Assembly: GCA_029907285.1 (NCBI GenBank)
Contig: JARYMD010000027.1
Coordinates: 1-20,078 of the forward strand
Reading direction: 5' to 3'
From: Verrucomicrobiota bacterium
Lineage (GTDB): Bacteria; Verrucomicrobiota; Verrucomicrobiia; Limisphaerales; J093
Length of the DNA stretch: 20,078 nucleotides
Part shown: piece by piece, positions 7,120-15,557 of the stretch
How positions within the stretch are numbered: the stretch's first letter is position 1
Layout: each line of letters starts with the position of its first letter
The notes under the pieces: model-generated
The model's database searches: none
What the model was told of the DNA's origin: nothing
Seen by the model: only the letters and a program-made list of their open reading frames with translations
Program-made: the position numbers and the translations under genes

Positions 7120-7125
7120 AGTCAA
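7120..7125 (-). promoter_or_regulatory. Possible -35 element of the tRNA-Ser promoter
   Basis: TTGACT on the minus strand lies 32 nt before the first tRNA base, a suitable distance for a promoter starting near the tRNA 5' end. No good -10 box is seen at the usual spacing, so this is weak. Confidence 0.25.
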
Positions 7126-7231
7126 GCCAGAGCTGATCATTCGTTGGCCGGACTGGAATCCGCGGCGCGTTAGAATCTCATGCGCGTGGCCAGTATGCCA
7201 CAAAGCAACCCGGCATCAAGTTCATTCGCCC

Positions 7232-7305
7232 GCACATTTCGCAACCAGGCGTGGCCGGTGAGAGTTCCGGGTTAGAAACCGGCTGGGCGCTACAGTGCGG
7301 CGCAG
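7232..7305 (+). repeat. Family A-related repeat, diverged (copy A4)
   Basis: GCACATTTCGCAACCAGGCG resembles the first 20 bases of family A with a few changes. The sequence after it (GTGGCCGGTGAGAGTTCCGG) resembles 1532-1551 rather than the rest of family A. It lies just beyond the stop of the minus-strand oxidoreductase gene. Confidence 0.55.
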
Positions 7306-7310
7306 GACGA

Positions 7311-8624
7311 CTAAACGAACTTCGTGCGACCCGGCATTGCCAAAGGGGTAATGGGCAGTTTCATGTCCCATGTCAACTCGTCGGGCACGAGTTTCTCCCG
7401 GGAGTTCATGGCCTGGTCCCATGTGATTTCCTGGCCGGTGTAAGCGGCCATGCGTCCCATGATGGCCATGAGAGTGCTGTGGGCCATCCAAATGCCGTCG
7501 TTTATCGGCCTGCCAGAGCGGATGGAAGCGAACAGTTCATCGTGTTCGGTCTGGTACATGTTGTTTTTCTGGCCGGAGTAGCGCCATGTTGTGGCGCCTT
7601 TGATGACCGGCTCGTTCCATCCTTTGATAGTGCCGGTGCCAGAGGAGCCGAGGAGGTAGTCGGAGTTGTCACTGTAACATCCGGCAATCTGTCTTTGAGC
7701 CATGAAAGCGCGCACGCCGTCTTCGTATTCGTAGAAGACGTCGATGTGATCGTAGATATTGCCTTCGTTGTTGGGGATTTGTCTGCCGCCGTTTGCGACG
7801 GCGCGGAGCGGCAGTTTGCCGTTCATTGCCCATGCGATTTTGTCGATGCTGTGGCAGGCCTGTTCGACGAGGCCGTCGCCGGAAAGCCATGTGAAATTGT
7901 ACCAGTTGCGGAGTTGCCATTCGACATCGCTCATGCCGGCGGGCCGCTGGTTGGCCGGGGGCATTGGTTTTACCGGGCCGGTCAGGTACGTTGCATAGAC
8001 GGCTCTGACTTCGCCGATTGCGCCGTCATGGACGCGTTTGAAGAATTCGCGACGGCCGAACTCGTAGCGCCAGCAGAAACCCGCCACCAAAGAGATGTTC
8101 TTTGTGCGGGCGATTTCGACCGATTCGAGCACTGAACGGACGCCTGGGGCATCGGTTGCCATGGGTTTTTCGCAGAAAATGTGTTTGCCCGCGAGGACGG
8201 CCGCTCGGAGGTGCTGCGGGCGGAATCCGGGCGGCGCGGCGAGCAGGACAACATCGACGCCACTGTCGATGAGGCGTTTGTAACCGTCGAGGCCTACGAA
8301 CATGGTGTCCGGGGTGACATTGACGCGGTCCTTGAGCGCAGCATTGCCTTTGAGGGAGTTGACTGCGGCCTCGCATTTTTCCTTGAAAACGTCTGCGACT
8401 GCCGTGAGGACGGCGTTTTTGTCGGCGGTCAGCGCTTCTGAAGCTGCGCCGGTGCCGCGTCCGCCGCAGCCGATGAGGCCGATTTTGAGTGTATCGGTGC
8501 CTGCGGCGAAAACGCCTCTTGGGACTGCGAGGGTGGAGGCGAGCACGCCGCCGATTGCCAATGAACCTGAAGTTTTCAGGAACTGCCGACGCGAACTGTT
8601 TTGGTCTTGTGATGTATTTTTCAT
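7311..8624 (-). CDS. Gfo/Idh/MocA family oxidoreductase, Tat-exported
   Basis: 437 residues from the ATG at 8624. A GTG at 8651 would add nine residues and overlap the greA stop, and is less likely. The N-terminus is a twin-arginine signal (SSRRQFLK, R12-R13), then a hydrophobic stretch ending VFAA, so the folded protein with its cofactor is probably exported. The Rossmann NAD(P)-binding loop GLIGCGGRG lies at 49-57, and the family's EKP motif is at 152-154 (CEKPMATD), whose lysine is normally catalytic. The C-terminal alpha/beta domain includes ACHSIDKIAWAMNG and HDELFASIRSGRP. Members oxidise, reduce or epimerise sugars and inositols; the substrate cannot be read from sequence. The gene starts 23 nt after greA, so co-transcription is likely, though no functional link is evident. 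A second, only distantly similar family member is encoded at 13523. Confidence 0.9.
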   Translation of the reverse strand: MKNTSQDQNSSRRQFLKTSGSLAIGGVLASTLAVPRGVFAAGTDTLKIGLIGCGGRGTGAASEALTADKNAVLTAVADVFKEKCEAAVNSLKGNAALKDRVNVTPDTMFVGLDGYKRLIDSGVDVVLLAAPPGFRPQHLRAAVLAGKHIFCEKPMATDAPGVRSVLESVEIARTKNISLVAGFCWRYEFGRREFFKRVHDGAIGEVRAVYATYLTGPVKPMPPANQRPAGMSDVEWQLRNWYNFTWLSGDGLVEQACHSIDKIAWAMNGKLPLRAVANGGRQIPNNEGNIYDHIDVFYEYEDGVRAFMAQRQIAGCYSDNSDYLLGSSGTGTIKGWNEPVIKGATTWRYSGQKNNMYQTEHDELFASIRSGRPINDGIWMAHSTLMAIMGRMAAYTGQEITWDQAMNSREKLVPDELTWDMKLPITPLAMPGRTKFV

Positions 8625-8647
8625 AGGGCTTCTGTTTAGAACCGTGG

Positions 8648-10768
8648 TCACGGCTGGGTTAAAGTCTGGTCAGAAGAAGGCTTGGCGGTTTCTTGAGCTT
8701 CTTGGGCGGGGGTTATGGAAGTCAGCCCGGCATCTTGCGGCATGGCGGGGGTGTCGGGCTCATTTTCTGCAGCCTCGTTTTCCGCAGTTGAGGAAGGCGT
8801 TCCATGATCGCCGCTGGCGGGCAATGTCTCTTGTGGCTGGTCGATGGACGTGGACTCTTGTGGTGGTGTCTGTGGCGTTTCACTGGGGCTGTCAGCAGGG
8901 GCAGCCGCAACCTCGGGTGTGGCTGAAGTGGTTGCAGTGGCGGCCGGTGTTGGCAGTTTCCATGGTTCGATTGATTCGACCCGGTAACGTTTGGTCTGGC
9001 CTTCCAGCTCGAACTGCGCTTCCTCACCCACTTTTTTGTTCAGGATGGCCTGGGCGATCGGGCTCAGATACGAGATTATGTGTTTATCGGCGTCAAAGTC
9101 CCATGCACCGAGTATTGTGAACGACTCCCGGTGGTCGGTGCCGACTTCGGTGACAGTGACTTTTGTGCCGACGCTGACAACGTCGGTGCGTGGGTTGGAG
9201 AAATCGGTGCCTCTGGCGCGGACGAGTTGGTTTTCGAGCTCCTGCTTGCGGAGCATGAGGAGCCGGTGCATCTCTTTTGCGGCTTTGTACTCGTGGTTTT
9301 CGGAAAGGTCACCGTAACTTCGGGCGACGGCTATGTCGCGGGAATTTGCCGGGATGCGTTTGTGGACCAACTCGTCATACTCGGCTTTTTTGCGTTCGAG
9401 GCTTTCCCATGAGACAAGCAACGATGTGTCCTGGCGTGAGTGATCGCCGGTTATGAGAGTCTGTACGGCGGGGCACTTTTTGACGATGCGAGCAAGCAGG
9501 GAACGCTTGTCCATGTCGTCGAAACATGGGGAGAACTGCAGTGCCCGGGTCAAATCTTGTATTACCTCGATATCGGCGGATTCAATCAATTCGACCAGCA
9601 GGTCCTGGTCGTCGAGTATGTAATCGCGGAGCCGGTTGGTTTTCTTTTCATTGAACTGGTCGCGTTCCATTGCCGCGAGCATTGCGCGGAACACTTCAGG
9701 GCCGAGAACATCGGCGTAGGTATCGGACCTTTCGCGTGCGAGCCAGAGGAGGAGCTCGCTGCTGGCTTCGTGTTGGTTGATGAGCTTGGCGAGGGTTTGC
9801 TTGAGTTCAGAGAGATGGCCTTGTTCGACGAGCAGGTTGACGCACTCGGTACAAAGCCTGGTGGAGATCGTGTTCAGGAACTCGAGGAGCACTTTGTGCC
9901 AATCGTCTGGTCTTGAGGACTGGAACGACTGCAACGCGCGTTTCTGTTTCGAGGCGTGGATTTGTTCGAGGACCAAGCCCGGGTTTTCGATCTGGCACCA
10001 TATTGCTGCCTCGTCCAATTCGCCTTCCATTACGGGGACAGCGGCAGCGGCACGGAGGTCTTCTCTGGTGAAAATGGCCTCGAGGGCGAGAGCGGGCAAG
10101 GTTCGCTGGTGGGAACAAATCTCCTGGTTGAGGAGCTGAATTGCTTCTGTGAAAGCGGGCAATCGATCTGGCAGATCGTCCTTGTTTCGCAACAGCTCGC
10201 CGGCCACGACCAATCTGGCTTTCAGTCCTTTGGCTGATTTGAATTCCTGCAACAATCGCTCGGTCAACGTGATCTCCTGCGATTGGTAAATGATAGGATC
10301 GGTTTTCTTGAGTGGTATGATGAAATGGCCGTCTTTTTTGAGCTCACGCTTGGCTGCGTCCCACCACTTTTTCCAGTCATCGGCGATCACATCCGGCACC
10401 AGAACGTCCCTGATTTGGTCCACTGTTGCCCTGCCGCCGAAACTCTCGAGAACCAACTTGATCAGTGCGAGGTGGTTTAATGCAGCCATTTGGCGGAGTG
10501 TTTCGATGTCCTCGGCTTTTCTGGCGAGTATATGGCTGCGGGGAATGGGCCTGAGCGATTCTGCTGCGAACGCGAGGTCCATCGAATGGGCTGGTTTGTT
10601 TGGGAAATCGATTATGAAACGGGCAAAGACCGGGTCAACCTGGCGGATGCGGCCGAAGCCCCAGCCTTTGTGGACGCAATAACCCGCCTCTGCCAGTGCG
10701 ACAAGGGCGTCAACGTGCCGGTGCTGAACCTTTCCAACAGCTTCAAGCTTTTCAAATTCTTCTCTCAT
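8648..10768 (-). CDS. greA: GreA/GreB transcript cleavage factor with long N-terminal extension
   Basis: 706 residues; ordinary GreA has about 158. Gre factors enter the RNA polymerase secondary channel and stimulate cleavage of backtracked transcripts. The canonical part is C-terminal: the coiled coil (about 453-523) with the tip motif ARSYGDLSENHEYKAA, in which D487 and E490 match the catalytic acidic pair, then the FKBP-like domain (about 530-604) with LSPIAQAILNKKVGE. Residues 1-450 are mostly predicted-helical, including a WGFGRIRQVD segment near residue 36 that could be a small beta unit. The last 100 residues are a Pro/Thr/Glu/Gln-rich, probably disordered tail. Chlamydial GreA proteins are similarly long, so this appears to be a PVC-superphylum architecture. 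It is divergent from rsmB with 46 nt between starts, and probably heads a unit with the downstream oxidoreductase. The Gre identity is firm; the role of the extension is unknown. Confidence 0.88.
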   Translation of the reverse strand: MREEFEKLEAVGKVQHRHVDALVALAEAGYCVHKGWGFGRIRQVDPVFARFIIDFPNKPAHSMDLAFAAESLRPIPRSHILARKAEDIETLRQMAALNHLALIKLVLESFGGRATVDQIRDVLVPDVIADDWKKWWDAAKRELKKDGHFIIPLKKTDPIIYQSQEITLTERLLQEFKSAKGLKARLVVAGELLRNKDDLPDRLPAFTEAIQLLNQEICSHQRTLPALALEAIFTREDLRAAAAVPVMEGELDEAAIWCQIENPGLVLEQIHASKQKRALQSFQSSRPDDWHKVLLEFLNTISTRLCTECVNLLVEQGHLSELKQTLAKLINQHEASSELLLWLARERSDTYADVLGPEVFRAMLAAMERDQFNEKKTNRLRDYILDDQDLLVELIESADIEVIQDLTRALQFSPCFDDMDKRSLLARIVKKCPAVQTLITGDHSRQDTSLLVSWESLERKKAEYDELVHKRIPANSRDIAVARSYGDLSENHEYKAAKEMHRLLMLRKQELENQLVRARGTDFSNPRTDVVSVGTKVTVTEVGTDHRESFTILGAWDFDADKHIISYLSPIAQAILNKKVGEEAQFELEGQTKRYRVESIEPWKLPTPAATATTSATPEVAAAPADSPSETPQTPPQESTSIDQPQETLPASGDHGTPSSTAENEAAENEPDTPAMPQDAGLTSITPAQEAQETAKPSSDQTLTQP

Positions 10769-10814
10769 ATCGGCTTGACATCGGCTAATAACAGCCGCGG
10801 ATGATTATTGCTTA

Positions 10815-12116
10815 ATGCAGGTGCAAAAACCAAGACAAATTGCCTACCGGGTCCTGGCCCGACACAGGCGGAGCGGAGCGTTTGTGGATTGGCTGCTTGA
10901 TGCCGAACTTGAGAACTGCGATTTGAGCTCGGCTGATCGCCATCTGGTGCAGGAGTTGGTCTATGGCTGTGTCAGGTGGCGCGCAACGCTCGATTGGTTG
11001 ATAGAAAAGAAAGCCCCGGGAAAACAGCGGTCCGGAGTCAATATCGTGCTGGAACTGGGGTTGTACCAGATGTTCTGGCTCAGCCGGATACCCGATCACG
11101 CTGCTGTGAACGAAACGGTGCAACTCGCGCGCGATTGCGGGCTGGGGTCGCACACAGGTTTTATCAATGCCGTGCTCCGCGCATACGCCCGCGAACGAGA
11201 AAGCACGATCAACTTGCTCGAGACACTCAAGACGCGCGACCCGGCTTTGGGATGGTCACACCCATCATGGCTGGTGGACCGCTGGATTCAGCGCCTGGGC
11301 AGGCAGAATGCAATCGCTCTTCTTGAATGGAACAACAAGCCGGCACGGACGTTCGCGCGTGTCAATACCCTGAAGACTGACGCTGCCGCCCTGACTGAGT
11401 TGTGGAAAAAGGAGGGTGTTGAAGCCTCGCCGTGCAGCTTCGATTGGGTCTCGGACGGCACGGTTTTCGAGCTGCTGGCGCATCCGCCATTGGCAGGTTT
11501 GGATTCATTTGCGAAGGGTTTTTTCTACATCCAGGACCCGAGCACGCTGCTGGCTGTGCACATGCTGGCGCCACAGCCGGGCGAGAGTGTTGCCGACGTT
11601 TGTGCGGCGCCTGGCGGCAAGACTACTTACATCGGACAACTGATGAACAACGCAGGACTCCTTGCAGCTTTTGATCCGGCGCATGATCGGGCGGCCCGAC
11701 TGAGGGCGAATTGCGAACGGCTGGGGGTTATATGCTCGATTGCTGAGGCGCCGACGCCGGGTCAACGGTTCGACCGCGTGTTGGCCGACGTGCCGTGCTC
11801 GAACACGGGAGTGTTGCGACGACGGGTCGAGCTCCGGTGGAGAATTCAGCCGGGAGATTTCGCCAAGTTTCAGGACGTTCAACTCAAGCTCCTGCTTGGG
11901 GCATCAGAGCTTGTGCGGCCGGGCGGCGTTCTGGTTTACAGCACCTGCAGTCTTGAACCCGAGGAAAACCGGGGTGTGGCCGAATTGTTCATCGCTCGAG
12001 CACCGCGTTTCAACCTCATCGAGGACAGACAGTTGACCCCATTCGCAAACGGTGTGGACGGCGCGTATGTGGCAAGATTTGCCTGCGATTCCAGCCCGGA
12101 AATTTGCCGGGCCTGA
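10815..12116 (+). CDS. rsmB: 16S rRNA (cytosine-967 C5) methyltransferase
   Basis: 433 residues. RsmB methylates C967 of 16S rRNA in the cytoplasm using S-adenosylmethionine. The first ~140 residues form a NusB-like RNA-binding domain (RQIAYRVLARHR, LVYGCVRWRATLDWLI, HAAVNETVQLAR). The methyltransferase domain has the SAM loop DVCAAPGGKTTY (about 261-271), the DVPCSNTGVLRR motif with C328, and YSTCSLEPEEN with C378. These two cysteines are the conserved pair for product release and catalysis. Length and order fit RsmB rather than the shorter RsmF. The ATG at 10815 follows the divergent 46-nt gap with greA; a perfect TTGACA at 10775 lies there but has no matching -10 box. The 3' end faces the LptF/LptG-type gene, 44 nt away, and a small hairpin GCCCGG-AAATTTG-CCGGGC overlaps the end of the coding region. 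Confidence 0.93.
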   Translation: MQVQKPRQIAYRVLARHRRSGAFVDWLLDAELENCDLSSADRHLVQELVYGCVRWRATLDWLIEKKAPGKQRSGVNIVLELGLYQMFWLSRIPDHAAVNETVQLARDCGLGSHTGFINAVLRAYARERESTINLLETLKTRDPALGWSHPSWLVDRWIQRLGRQNAIALLEWNNKPARTFARVNTLKTDAAALTELWKKEGVEASPCSFDWVSDGTVFELLAHPPLAGLDSFAKGFFYIQDPSTLLAVHMLAPQPGESVADVCAAPGGKTTYIGQLMNNAGLLAAFDPAHDRAARLRANCERLGVICSIAEAPTPGQRFDRVLADVPCSNTGVLRRRVELRWRIQPGDFAKFQDVQLKLLLGASELVRPGGVLVYSTCSLEPEENRGVAELFIARAPRFNLIEDRQLTPFANGVDGAYVARFACDSSPEICRA

Positions 12117-12160
12117 AAGCATGAGTTTTTCCGGGGAGATTTGCTGGTGCGATTGCCGGG

Positions 12161-13282
12161 TCAGGACACCCGGCGGATGCAGATGATGGCAGCCAGGGCG
12201 AAAAGTGCGTTCGGCGCCCATGCAGCCACCGGCGGAGGGAGATACTGGCCGGTCCCGAGCGCGAAGCTGAAGCTCCAGACGACAAAATAGGCGAACGTGA
12301 TGAAGATGCTCCCGGCAACACCAACCAACACGCTCCGCCTGGCTCCTGAGGCGCCAAAAGCCACAGCGATCAGGACAACGACCAGGCATTTCGCAGGTTC
12401 GGCCAATCGACCGTGGAACTGGGTTTGGAGCCGTGCCTTGTCGCGGAGGTTCAGAGTCGGATGCAACCTCTGATAGTCAAGTATTTCCCGGAGAGAAAGT
12501 CGGGGTCGTTTGATTGCCCGGGCTTCGTTGAGTCCGACGAATTTGATTTCGCTGTTGATTTGTTCCGGTGTTTCTTTGAAATCCGGGATGGCCATTTCAT
12601 TTGTTTCGCCGCGGTATGACGGCAAACCGCCCTCGGGCGGGTAATGAAGCTCCTTCAGTCCCTTGAACAACCAAAGTCCGTTTGTGTATATGGCGCTATC
12701 GGCGGCATAGCGGCGTCTTGTTCCGTCGGGCAAACGCCATTCCACTGCAATATGGCGCATTTGGCCGGTGCGTTTGTTGTATGCGGACACATTCCAGATT
12801 CTGTCGTCTTTTTCGTTGTGAAACGCCAGTCCGCGCTGCCAATCAGGTCCGAGGTCAGCAGCGGCTTTCGGGTTGTGTTTGGTCAGGATTGCGTTTGCTG
12901 CTTCTGTGGCATCTGGCACAACGATTTCGTTGAGGACGAAAATGATGACGCCACAGATTGTTCCGACGGCGAGATACGGAGTGCAGATTCTCCAAAGGCT
13001 TATTCCGGCGGCCCGCATTGCAGTCAACTCGTTGTGGCGGGCGTGATTGCCAAGCACGTAGAGCAGAGCCAGCAGCAGAGAAATTGGCAGCACGGTAACC
13101 AGCAGTTCCGGCAGCCGCACAAGGTAGTACTGCGCGACATCAGAAACGCGCAGATTCGCCCGCTGGAACTCGTCGAGGTCAGTGAGCAGATCGGATGAAA
13201 TCCAAAACACCAGGAACCCGCTCAGGCAATAAGCCTGCGGAATGCTCAGTTCGCGCAAACAGTACCGATCCAGGAGACGCAT
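12161..13282 (-). CDS. LptF/LptG family permease (YjgP/YjgQ)
   Basis: 373 residues from the ATG at 13282, which gives the family-typical start MRLLDRYCLRELSIP; an upstream ATG at 13309 in the same frame is less likely. Three N-terminal membrane segments are visible (about 20-40, 60-82 and 100-122), with the cytoplasmic motif HNELTAMRAAGISLWRI between the second and third. A hydrophilic, beta-rich periplasmic region (about 130-290) follows, then three C-terminal segments (CLVVVLIAVAFG, ITFAYFVVWSFSFALG, APNALFALAAIICI). This is the architecture of the inner-membrane subunits that move lipopolysaccharide from the membrane to the LptCA bridge with the ATPase LptB. Whether it is the F or G paralogue cannot be decided here, so no symbol is given. 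It implies a Gram-negative envelope with LPS. It is divergent from the oxidoreductase gene at 13523. Confidence 0.88.
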   Translation of the reverse strand: MRLLDRYCLRELSIPQAYCLSGFLVFWISSDLLTDLDEFQRANLRVSDVAQYYLVRLPELLVTVLPISLLLALLYVLGNHARHNELTAMRAAGISLWRICTPYLAVGTICGVIIFVLNEIVVPDATEAANAILTKHNPKAAADLGPDWQRGLAFHNEKDDRIWNVSAYNKRTGQMRHIAVEWRLPDGTRRRYAADSAIYTNGLWLFKGLKELHYPPEGGLPSYRGETNEMAIPDFKETPEQINSEIKFVGLNEARAIKRPRLSLREILDYQRLHPTLNLRDKARLQTQFHGRLAEPAKCLVVVLIAVAFGASGARRSVLVGVAGSIFITFAYFVVWSFSFALGTGQYLPPPVAAWAPNALFALAAIICIRRVS

Positions 13283-13522
13283 GCGCGCGGGAATAGTCCG
13301 GCTGCGCAACGCGATTGTCCAGCGCGCAGTCTCGTGTGATTGTCAGGCCACAGCCAAAATGTTTGCCATGGGTTGACAATTGCAAAAGGAACCACCGGCT
13401 GTTATCCTCGTTTTGTCCGTGGTTGTGAAAGCGGTCGAACAATCTCGCGCAACCGATAAACAATGGCCGCGCGCGCGCCGCGTGCGGAGCGGCAAGCGTG
13501 GCCGGTGCCATAATAGCTCGAT
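13283..13522. other. Divergent intergenic region
   Basis: 240 nt between two divergent starts. A perfect TTGACA at 13373-13378 faces the plus-strand gene, but no good -10 hexamer lies at 16-18 nt. No repeat family member is seen. Confidence 0.4.
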
Positions 13523-14971
13523 ATGAAAACCGAACTGTCACGAAGGTCTTTTCTCCGACAAACGACAATCGCCTCCATCGCATTGGCGTTGCCGGGCCGT
13601 CTGTTGGCCCGGGTTGCCGGTGCAAACAGCGATATTCGTGTCGCAGTTGTGGGCGTTGGCGGCCGTGGCGGGGCCCACATCAGCGCTTTCGAGAAAATGC
13701 CGGGCGTTCGATTGGTTGCGATTTGCGATTGCGACCGGAAGATACTTGAGGCCGCTGCCAAGAAACTGGCCGATCGTGGCAAGCCTGTAAAAACTTTTTT
13801 GGATTACAGGCAGTTGCTTGAAGACAAAGAAATCGATGTGATCGCCAGCGCAACACCGAATCACTGGCACGCGTTGAACGTTGTGTGGGCATGCCAGGCC
13901 GGCAAAGACATTTACATCGAAAAGCCGGTGTCGCACAACGTGTGGGAAGGCCGCAAGGCCGTTGAAGCCGCCCGAAAATACCGCAGGATTGTTCAGTGCG
14001 GCACGCAAAGCAGATCGTCCCGCACCGGCATCGCCCGCGCCGTCGAGTGGGTGCGCGCGGGCAACCTCGGCCGCATCAAAGTCGCACGCGGGCTTTGTTA
14101 CAAGCGCCGGGCCAGCATCGGCAAGGTTGACGGCCCCCAGCCGATCCCGCCCGAGGTTGATTATGATCTCTGGTGCGGACCGGCCCAGAAACTCCCCTTG
14201 ATGCGGAAAAGACTGCACTACGACTGGCATTGGGTCTGGAACACTGGCAACGGCGACCTCGGCAACCAGGGCATCCATGAGATGGATGTCGCGCGGTGGT
14301 TCCTTGGCGTGATGGAACTGTCGCCACGAATTGTGAGCGTCGGCGGACGATTGGGCTATGTCGATGACGGAGAGACGCCGAACACGCTGGTGGTACTACA
14401 CGATTATCCCGGCGCGCCCCTCATCTTTGAGGTGCGCGGCCTGCCAAGAAACAAAGACAGCCAGGAAATGGACAAGTACCGCGGCGCATCAATCGGAATC
14501 GTGATCGAATGCGAAGGCGGGCATGTGACAGTGCCAAGCTACACTTCAGCCACGGCTTACGACAAGAACGGCAAGGAGATTCAAAAGTGGAGCGGCGCGG
14601 AGGATCATTTTGAAAACTTCATCAAGGCCGTCCGAAGCCGCAAGACCGAAGACCTCAACGCGGACATTTTGGAGGGCCATCTTTCGAGCGCGCTTTGTCA
14701 CACTGCCAACGTATCATACCGCCTTGGAAAACATGTTCCGCCAGGCCAAATCCGCGAAGCATTGCGCGCCGATGCCGGGCTTGCCGAAGCGTTTGCGCGC
14801 ATGGAGGAACATCTCGCCGCAAACGGCGTTGACCTGAACACCGAGCAGGCTGTCCTTGGAATGCCGCTGCGGATGAACCCCAAGACCGAGCGCTTCATCG
14901 GCAACAGAAAAGCCAATGAACTGCTCACCAGAAAGTACCGGCGCCCGTTTGTGGTGCCCAACAAGGTGTAG
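13523..14971 (+). CDS. Gfo/Idh/MocA family oxidoreductase, Tat-exported (second)
   Basis: 482 residues. The ATG at 13523 opens a twin-arginine signal (LSRRSFLRQ, R7-R8) with hydrophobic core TTIASIALALPG and probable cleavage near ARVAGA, so export is likely. The nucleotide-binding loop VVGVGGRGG spans 42-50, NHWHAL follows the central strand, and the EKP motif is at 133-135 (IEKPVSHN). Later motifs are YDLWCGPA, HYDWHWVWNTGNGDLGNQG and HEMDVARW, characteristic of the large planctomycete/verrucomicrobial Tat-exported Gfo/Idh/MocA group. It differs clearly from the family member at 7311 (different EKP context and a longer C-terminus), so the two are distant paralogues, not a duplication. Substrate unknown, probably a sugar or polyol. 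It is monocistronic as far as the sequence shows, with repeat-rich DNA downstream. Confidence 0.92.
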   Translation: MKTELSRRSFLRQTTIASIALALPGRLLARVAGANSDIRVAVVGVGGRGGAHISAFEKMPGVRLVAICDCDRKILEAAAKKLADRGKPVKTFLDYRQLLEDKEIDVIASATPNHWHALNVVWACQAGKDIYIEKPVSHNVWEGRKAVEAARKYRRIVQCGTQSRSSRTGIARAVEWVRAGNLGRIKVARGLCYKRRASIGKVDGPQPIPPEVDYDLWCGPAQKLPLMRKRLHYDWHWVWNTGNGDLGNQGIHEMDVARWFLGVMELSPRIVSVGGRLGYVDDGETPNTLVVLHDYPGAPLIFEVRGLPRNKDSQEMDKYRGASIGIVIECEGGHVTVPSYTSATAYDKNGKEIQKWSGAEDHFENFIKAVRSRKTEDLNADILEGHLSSALCHTANVSYRLGKHVPPGQIREALRADAGLAEAFARMEEHLAANGVDLNTEQAVLGMPLRMNPKTERFIGNRKANELLTRKYRRPFVVPNKV

Positions 14972-15041
14972 CCAGGCTCATCACTGCTGCCCTTTCGCGT
15001 ACTTCGAGTATTTCGTGGTGCAACGAAATCCACAGCAGGCT

Positions 15042-15124
15042 GCATATTCCACAGCCCGGCGCAGCCGGAACCAAATTTGCCTCACGGGCACTCGCCCGGC
15101 GCCTCCGCCCGTTGACGAGCGCTG
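15042..15124 (+). repeat. Family A repeat, full length (copy A5)
   Basis: 83 bp, 61 of 83 positions identical to 5845-5927 with no gaps. The central hairpin is TGCCT-CAC-GGGCA (15078-15090), paired through one G-T wobble. Confidence 0.75.
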
Positions 15125-15128
15125 CGCT

Positions 15129-15210
15129 GTTGAACGTTGCGAGTTGAACGTTGGACGTTGAGCGTTCCCATCAGTCCACTCGGCTGGTTGTCTGTCTGGG
15201 AACGTTCAAC
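15129..15210. repeat. GTTGAACGTTG direct repeats and long hairpin
   Basis: GTTGAACGTTG occurs at 15129-15139 and 15143-15153, followed by a variant. GTTGAGCGTTCCCA (15157-15170) pairs with TGGGAACGTTCAAC (15197-15210) at 13 of 14 positions across 26 nt. Confidence 0.65.
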
Positions 15211-15212
15211 AT

Positions 15213-15351
15213 ACAACGTACAATGCGTCACTGTTCAATGAGCGCTTGTTTCAAGTCCGCCTAAAGGCGGGACTCTGACTCGCCGCGGGCGTGGCATCGC
15301 CCAAAGTGCGGCGCCAGCGGCTGTTCAGAGTCCCGCCTTTGGGCGGAAGAC
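15213..15351 (-). repeat. Family C repeat with inverted partner (copy C2)
   Basis: 15213-15304 is the reverse-orientation copy of 6588-6682. Within it, the segment around 15255-15279 (reverse complement GTCAGAGTCCCGCCTTTAGG...) is repeated in inverted form at 15323-15346 (GTTCAGAGTCCCGCCTTTGG...). This forms a head-to-head pair about 44 nt apart, like the pair in copy A1. Confidence 0.7.
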
Positions 15352-15557
15352 TTTCATGTGGTTTTCAAAGCACGTCGGCGCCGCGGCGTGCATTCACTTT
15401 GCCTGCACGCGCAAAGTGACGGACTGCGCGCCATTCCGCATGGAGGCCTTTTCGGTCCGATAAGCTGTGAGGCTTGAGGTTCGATCACGCCGCTGAAAAA
15501 CTTGACTCAAATGCTCACGATTATGGTTTGGGAGTTGCTTTGGCTGAAAAAAAACGA

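Noticed and set aside
6973..7173. Open frame beginning MFKMAEGVGFEPTVG over the tRNA
   Set aside because: This is the usual false translation across the complement of a serine tRNA; the tRNA structure is complete.
7251..8135. 294-residue plus-strand open frame
   Set aside because: Shadow of the Gfo/Idh/MocA gene on the minus strand.
10775..10780. Perfect TTGACA before rsmB
   Set aside because: No acceptable -10 hexamer at 16-18 nt; kept only as a note in the gene entry.
13538..14278. 246-residue minus-strand open frame
   Set aside because: Antisense to the second Gfo/Idh/MocA gene, with no recognisable motif.
1379..15351. CRISPR array
   Set aside because: The repeats are dispersed between genes over the window and not regularly spaced, and no cas gene is present.
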